In this document: in pieces, positions 38,252 to 41,047 of the stretch
Position numbering within the stretch: position 1 is the stretch's first letter
How the letters are laid out: every line of letters starts with the position of its first letter
Assembly: GCA_913020045.1 (NCBI GenBank)
Contig: CAJWBE010000031.1
Coordinates: 1-41,047, forward strand
From: an uncultured Oleiphilus sp.
GTDB lineage: Bacteria; Pseudomonadota; Gammaproteobacteria; Pseudomonadales; Oleiphilaceae
Reading direction: 5' to 3'
DNA: 41,047 nucleotides
Notes under the pieces: model-generated
Seen by the model: the letters and a program-made list of their open reading frames with translations, nothing else
What the model was told of the DNA's origin: nothing
Database searches by the model: none
Position numbers and translations under genes: made by a program

Positions 38252-38836
38252 CTAAGCACTGCTCTTCAAAGACTTTCTTAGCCGCGACAAGCTCACGGGC
38301 GTCATCCCCAAAAACGAGGCAATATAGTATTGAGGAATACGATCAAGGAGGTGCGCATATTCTTTGCAAAACCACTTATAACGCTGCTCACCATTGCTAA
38401 TTAAACGTTTTGCGTCACGCTTGGCATTGCTGACAAACAACCGGTGCATAAAGCGAATCTCAAACTCAAGTACGTCTGTTTTATCCGCTGCATACGCATG
38501 CGCCTCATGATAATTGGCAACCAATAAAGTACAGGGCTCTATCGCCTGAATATAATAGGGGCATGGCGTTTCTTCATAAAAGCTAGATATTGGCCCAAGC
38601 AAACTCCCCTCTTCATAGAAGCCTTCATTCACCTCGTTGCCCTGCGCGTCAATGTAGTACAAACGCACCAGACCGTCTGCAATATAGAAAAAATCGCTGC
38701 ATAGCTCTCCCGCCTTCACCCAATGCTCACCAGGGGCCAAGGCTTTTTCGTGAAAGAACTCAACATAAGCATCCCAATTTTCTATCGTTGCCGAAAACTG
38801 GTGCTGAAGCGTCTGTTTCATTTTTTCAAAGTGCAT
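38252..38836 (-). CDS. Crp/Fnr-family transcriptional regulator
   Basis: A 194-residue protein. The N-terminal cyclic-nucleotide-binding-type beta barrel (about 20-125) includes HWVKAGELCSDFFYIADGLVRLYY and the GSLLG hinge. A long dimer helix follows. The C-terminal helix-turn-helix reads IPQYYIASFLGMTPVSLSRLRKSL. There are no Fnr-type cluster cysteines. The arginine that binds cAMP phosphate is not obvious, so the ligand is unknown. Length is shorter than Crp (210). It is convergent with fadH; its target is unknown. Confidence 0.85.
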   Translation of the reverse strand: MHFEKMKQTLQHQFSATIENWDAYVEFFHEKALAPGEHWVKAGELCSDFFYIADGLVRLYYIDAQGNEVNEGFYEEGSLLGPISSFYEETPCPYYIQAIEPCTLLVANYHEAHAYAADKTDVLEFEIRFMHRLFVSNAKRDAKRLISNGEQRYKWFCKEYAHLLDRIPQYYIASFLGMTPVSLSRLRKSLKSSA

Positions 38837-38901
38837 AAGATCGCAGTGGTCACTCTAGTGGAATAGGTAAAGTTCTAACGATGGCTTGCTAGGATAAACA
38901 A

Positions 38902-38932
38902 AAGGGCGAACCCACAACAAGCGTTCGCCCTT
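38902..38932 (-). terminator. Intrinsic terminator downstream of the DUF4442 thioesterase gene
   Basis: AAGGGCGAAC (38902-38911) and GTTCGCCCTT (38923-38932) form a perfect 10-bp stem with an 11-base loop. On the minus strand the stem is followed by TTTTGTTT, which fits termination of the leftward thioesterase gene that ends at 38982. Confidence 0.8.
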
Positions 38933-38981
38933 CTATTCTTATGCATTTTTTACTGAACGACCGGTGTTTCTCTAGGCTTCG

Positions 38982-39524
38982 CTACCCTTTATGTCTCACC
39001 TGATAGTGCGCCGTACTCAGTGCCACAACAGTTCCGTCGCTATCCTTTAACTCACCTTCCAGCTCAAACTTACTCTTACCCTCAGCTTTCGCTTCGCTTT
39101 GAATGCGCGCTAGCTCCTCAGCACTTAAGGTAAACTCAATCGTCACATCGCTTTTTGCTGGCTTAAGATAGCGCATTCGCATCTCTGCCAAGGTGGGATA
39201 ATAGTCTGGGTCAAAATTTAACAAACACAAAATACCACCCGGCAATTCCGCGACCGTATACAAGGCGCCCGCATACATTGCATTAAAGTGATTCTTGTTT
39301 GGTTTCAACGGAATACCCACCTTGATATAACCTGGTCGATAGTCCTGAACCTCGAAGCCATTACGCGTCGCAAAGGGAATATTCTGGCCCACAAATCGCG
39401 TTAATAGCTTTATCGCAATCGATTGCTTAGAACGAGCCAGCAGCGAACTTGGCGACTCATCACCCATCGTCTGGTTAATCCAATCTTTGGCGGCGTCCTG
39501 AAATTGGTGGGCTAAACTTGGCAT
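38982..39524 (-). CDS. Hotdog-fold protein of the DUF4442 type
   Basis: A 180-residue protein. After an N-terminal helical segment (1-45), a single hotdog domain (about 50-178) carries NHFNAMYAGALYTVAELPGG, the DUF4442/YiiD-C-like form of the thioesterase loop and helix, and MRMRYLKPAKSDV, the edge strand. Function in the family is presumed acyl-thioester hydrolysis or acyl binding; the substrate is unknown. The start ATG lies 151 bases left of the intI stop. It has its own terminator. Confidence 0.78.
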   Translation of the reverse strand: MPSLAHQFQDAAKDWINQTMGDESPSSLLARSKQSIAIKLLTRFVGQNIPFATRNGFEVQDYRPGYIKVGIPLKPNKNHFNAMYAGALYTVAELPGGILCLLNFDPDYYPTLAEMRMRYLKPAKSDVTIEFTLSAEELARIQSEAKAEGKSKFELEGELKDSDGTVVALSTAHYQVRHKG

Positions 39525-39675
39525 GATTTGGCGACTCCCTAGTACTGTTCTTTAGATAAGTTTCGTCATGCGTTAACGCACAATACGCGCGAGTCTAGCC
39601 TCTTCGCACCAGAAGCGCTAGCGAAGATAAATGATGCAAAAGTGCATTCCTAATAACGCTAAAATAATTGCCCCC

Positions 39676-40662
39676 CTAGCGCTGATCAATCGGGCTAACC
39701 ACACCACGCTCCTGAATACCCACCACATGTGTATAAATCTGAGTTGTTGCGATGTTGGCATGCCCAAGCATCTCTTGGATATTGCGGATATCTGTCCCCG
39801 CTCTTAGCAGGTTAGTAGCGAAGCTATGCCGAAAGGTATGACAGCCGGCCTTTTTGTAAACCTTAGCGTTACGAATCGCTTTGGCAACTCCACGCTGTAC
39901 CTGCTGTTCACCAATATGATGACGACGGATCACTTGGGAACGAGGGTCTTCAGATAAACGGTTTGATGGAAACAAATACTGCCATTCAGGCGCTTTCGCC
40001 GCATTAGGGTATTTTCGTTCCAGCGCATTGGGCAAATACACTTGGCCATACCCATCCGCAAGGTCTTTAGAATGCAAGGCAAGTGCGAAATCAATCTGGT
40101 CTCGCAACGCATCATTCAAGGACTTCGGTAGTAGAGTACGACGCCACTTCAACCCCTTACTCTCGCGAACAACAATGCAGTTATTACCGAGATCAATATC
40201 TTGGATACGCAATCTTGCCGCCTCCATTACTCGCAACCCTGAACCATACATTAGCGACGCTGCAAGGTAGTGAACACCCTTCAATTTTGAAAGAACGCAC
40301 ATCGCCTCATCATGCGAAAATACCGTAGGTATCGTTTTAGGCCTAAAACTAGGAGAAAACTGTAGAACCCCAAGATCAATTCCCAGCACTCGTTTATACA
40401 GAAAAACCAACGCATTCAGTGCCGTTTTTTGGGTATTAATCGCACAGAGTTTATCCACCGCAAGGGAGCTGAGAAATGCGTCAACATCACTCGCGCCGAG
40501 CGTTTTTGGGTGCTTATAACAGTGAAAACGAATATACGAAGCAATCCACTTACAATAGGTTTTCTCGGTCTTATAAGCCATTTGCCGACTGCGAATATGA
40601 AAGCGTACTTGATCCATAAAGCGGGTACGGTTTTCAGGCAATGGTTTTCTAATATCATCCAT
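39676..40662 (-). CDS. intI: Integron integrase (tyrosine recombinase)
   Basis: A 328-residue tyrosine recombinase. Catalytic residues are all in place: Arg144 ([12 protein letters not shown]), Lys169 (ESKGLKW), His275 and Arg278 (HTFRHSFAT), His301 (LGHANIATT) and nucleophile Tyr310 (IYTHV). The insertion unique to integron integrases is present at about 210-233, with ALERKYPNA and WQYLFPS. I start at ATG 40662, which has GGTGAG just before it; the longer frame would begin with TTG and GTG. The gene is intact. It reads away from the cassette side, as expected for an integron, and is preceded by a LexA box. Confidence 0.96.
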   Translation of the reverse strand: MDDIRKPLPENRTRFMDQVRFHIRSRQMAYKTEKTYCKWIASYIRFHCYKHPKTLGASDVDAFLSSLAVDKLCAINTQKTALNALVFLYKRVLGIDLGVLQFSPSFRPKTIPTVFSHDEAMCVLSKLKGVHYLAASLMYGSGLRVMEAARLRIQDIDLGNNCIVVRESKGLKWRRTLLPKSLNDALRDQIDFALALHSKDLADGYGQVYLPNALERKYPNAAKAPEWQYLFPSNRLSEDPRSQVIRRHHIGEQQVQRGVAKAIRNAKVYKKAGCHTFRHSFATNLLRAGTDIRNIQEMLGHANIATTQIYTHVVGIQERGVVSPIDQR

Positions 40663-40677
40663 GATACTCACCAAAAG

Positions 40678-40693
40678 CTGTATATAAAAACAG
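40678..40693. promoter_or_regulatory. LexA (SOS) box upstream of intI
   Basis: CTGT-ATATAAAA-ACAG is a perfect CTGT-N8-ACAG with AT-rich core, close to the enterobacterial LexA consensus. It is 15 bases upstream of the intI ATG and adjoins the candidate -10, so LexA binding would block intI transcription. SOS control of intI is known in class 1 and Vibrio integrons. Confidence 0.88.
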
Positions 40694-40720
40694 TATTATT
40701 GATATCGAGAATCGACGCAA
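40693..40720 (-). promoter_or_regulatory. Candidate intI promoter
   Basis: On the minus strand TTGCGT (plus 40715-40720) and TAATAC (plus 40693-40698) are separated by 16 bases. The -10 abuts the LexA box. Position relative to intI is right, but the hexamers are only moderate matches. Confidence 0.45.
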
Positions 40721-40970
40721 CTATATTTTTTATACGTCTCCGTGATGGATATTTTTAGCCAAGCCAACTAAATCCCCTTTTTTAAATTAAAAACAATCAC
40801 TTAGAAAAAACCTAAAAACTTGGATACCCGTCGTCAAGACCGACTTACAAAAACGCCACGACTGAAGTAGGATTGGAATAACGGTCTTGCAAGGGTTTGG
40901 AAGTAAGGGAAGACCAACCTAAAAAAATACCCCGTCGGTGCGACTGAGTCGTGACGACAGGGATTCAAAT
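40721..40970. other. Leader region between intI and the first cassette
   Basis: This is the place where attI accessory sequence and the cassette promoter Pc are expected. I see no gene. It holds an 8-bp inverted repeat CAAGACCG ... CGGTCTTG (40835-40842, 40882-40889) and a nested imperfect palindrome (40930-40962). No confident Pc hexamers were found. Confidence 0.55.
40930..40962. repeat. Nested imperfect palindrome with an unpaired A, adjacent to attI core
   Basis: Outer arms CCC-C-GTCG and CGAC-A-GGG pair with one C/A mismatch. Inner arms CGA and TCG close a CTGAG loop. With GACCAAC (40912-40918) on the left and GTT at 40971 on the right, the layout recalls a short attC site, but the R box does not match RYYYAAC perfectly. 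Confidence 0.5.
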
Positions 40971-40977
40971 GTTAGCA
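40971..40977 (+). other. Putative attI recombination core (GTTAGCA)
   Basis: GTTAGCA resembles the integron core GTTRRRY, with differences at the last two positions. It lies about 310 bases from the intI start, and an open reading frame with ATG begins 14 bases after it, as is usual for a first cassette. No other GTT in the leader is as well placed. The paired attC lies beyond the window. Confidence 0.5.
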
Positions 40978-40984
40978 TCACAAA

Positions 40985-41047
40985 ATGGTCATAGTAATTT
41001 CGATATTAGTGCTAGTTGTCTTTTACTCTTTGCCAATCAAAGAGGAA
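40985..41047 (+). CDS. First integron cassette gene, 5' end only; N terminus hydrophobic
   Basis: An ATG opens a frame of 21 codons that runs off the window end without a stop. The peptide MVIVISILVLVVFYSLPIKE is strongly hydrophobic and then charged, as in a signal anchor or signal peptide. An in-frame TAG lies at 40973-40975, so the start cannot be further left. There is no Shine-Dalgarno sequence, which is common for first cassettes. The product cannot be known from this fragment. Confidence 0.5.
   Translation, partial: MVIVISILVLVVFYSLPIKEE

Noticed and set aside
39569-39580. TGCGTTAACGCA palindrome upstream of the DUF4442 gene, considered as an attC or core site
   Set aside because: It contains GTTAAC but has no surrounding paired boxes, and lies on the wrong side of intI for the cassette array.
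39601-39627. TCTTCGC / GCGAAGA inverted repeat downstream of intI, considered as a terminator
   Set aside because: No T-run on either strand after the stem; reported only as a possible weak structure.

Overview
The window looks like chromosome from a marine-type gammaproteobacterium of moderate GC. The evidence is the block xseA / guaB-guaA-tadA (an order I know from Pseudomonas-like genomes), gammaproteobacterial FadH and ProS, DUF2784 and DUF2835 proteins, and a chromosomal-type integron integrase at the right edge. I cannot assign genus.

Layout. 1-77 is a hexanucleotide tandem repeat. 146-3919 holds a double hotdog thioesterase-like protein, an Old Yellow Enzyme, a small secreted TPR protein and an orphan type IV pilin-like protein. 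3940-11441 is one long leftward block: guaB, guaA, tadA, galE, a HIT hydrolase, a GT2-like glycosyltransferase and an alpha/beta hydrolase. xseA and a DUF2784 membrane protein run rightward, and a membrane J-protein runs leftward. 14084-17253 (leftward) encodes a citramalyl-CoA-lyase-like enzyme, a mesaconyl-C4-CoA-hydratase-like enzyme and mesaconyl-CoA C1-C4 CoA transferase (Mct). A quinone-oxidoreductase-like gene and a diguanylate cyclase follow. 20009-26263 (rightward) encodes methylsuccinyl-CoA dehydrogenase (Mcd), ethylmalonyl-CoA mutase (Ecm), the MeaB chaperone GTPase and crotonyl-CoA carboxylase/reductase (Ccr), closed by a clear terminator. 26393-31973 is a signalling block (GAF-HD-GYP, CBS-GGDEF, CHASE hybrid histidine kinase). 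32099-39524 is mostly housekeeping and lipid related (thioesterases, proS, lytic transglycosylase, DUF2835, FadH, a Crp/Fnr regulator). 39676-41047 is the head of an integron: intI, a LexA box, a probable attI and the first codons of the first cassette gene.

The main discovery candidate is the two facing acyl-CoA clusters. Ccr, Ecm and Mcd are the upper half of the ethylmalonyl-CoA (EMC) pathway and yield mesaconyl-C1-CoA. In classical EMC bacteria this is hydrated by Mch and cleaved to glyoxylate and propionyl-CoA. Here the neighbouring genes are instead the Mct/Meh/lyase branch known from the 3-hydroxypropionate bi-cycle of Chloroflexus. That branch moves CoA from C1 to C4, hydrates to citramalyl-CoA and cleaves to pyruvate and acetyl-CoA. 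Joined, they would form a glyoxylate-free acetate assimilation route whose net reaction is acetyl-CoA + CO2 + reductant to pyruvate. This is inferred from gene content; enzyme assays or labelling would decide it.

Start sites were moved inward from the longest open frame where a ribosome binding site or family length supported it (TPR protein, galE, tadA, guaA, guaB, proS, DUF2835, fadH, intI). No rRNA, tRNA, CRISPR array or insertion sequence was recognised.
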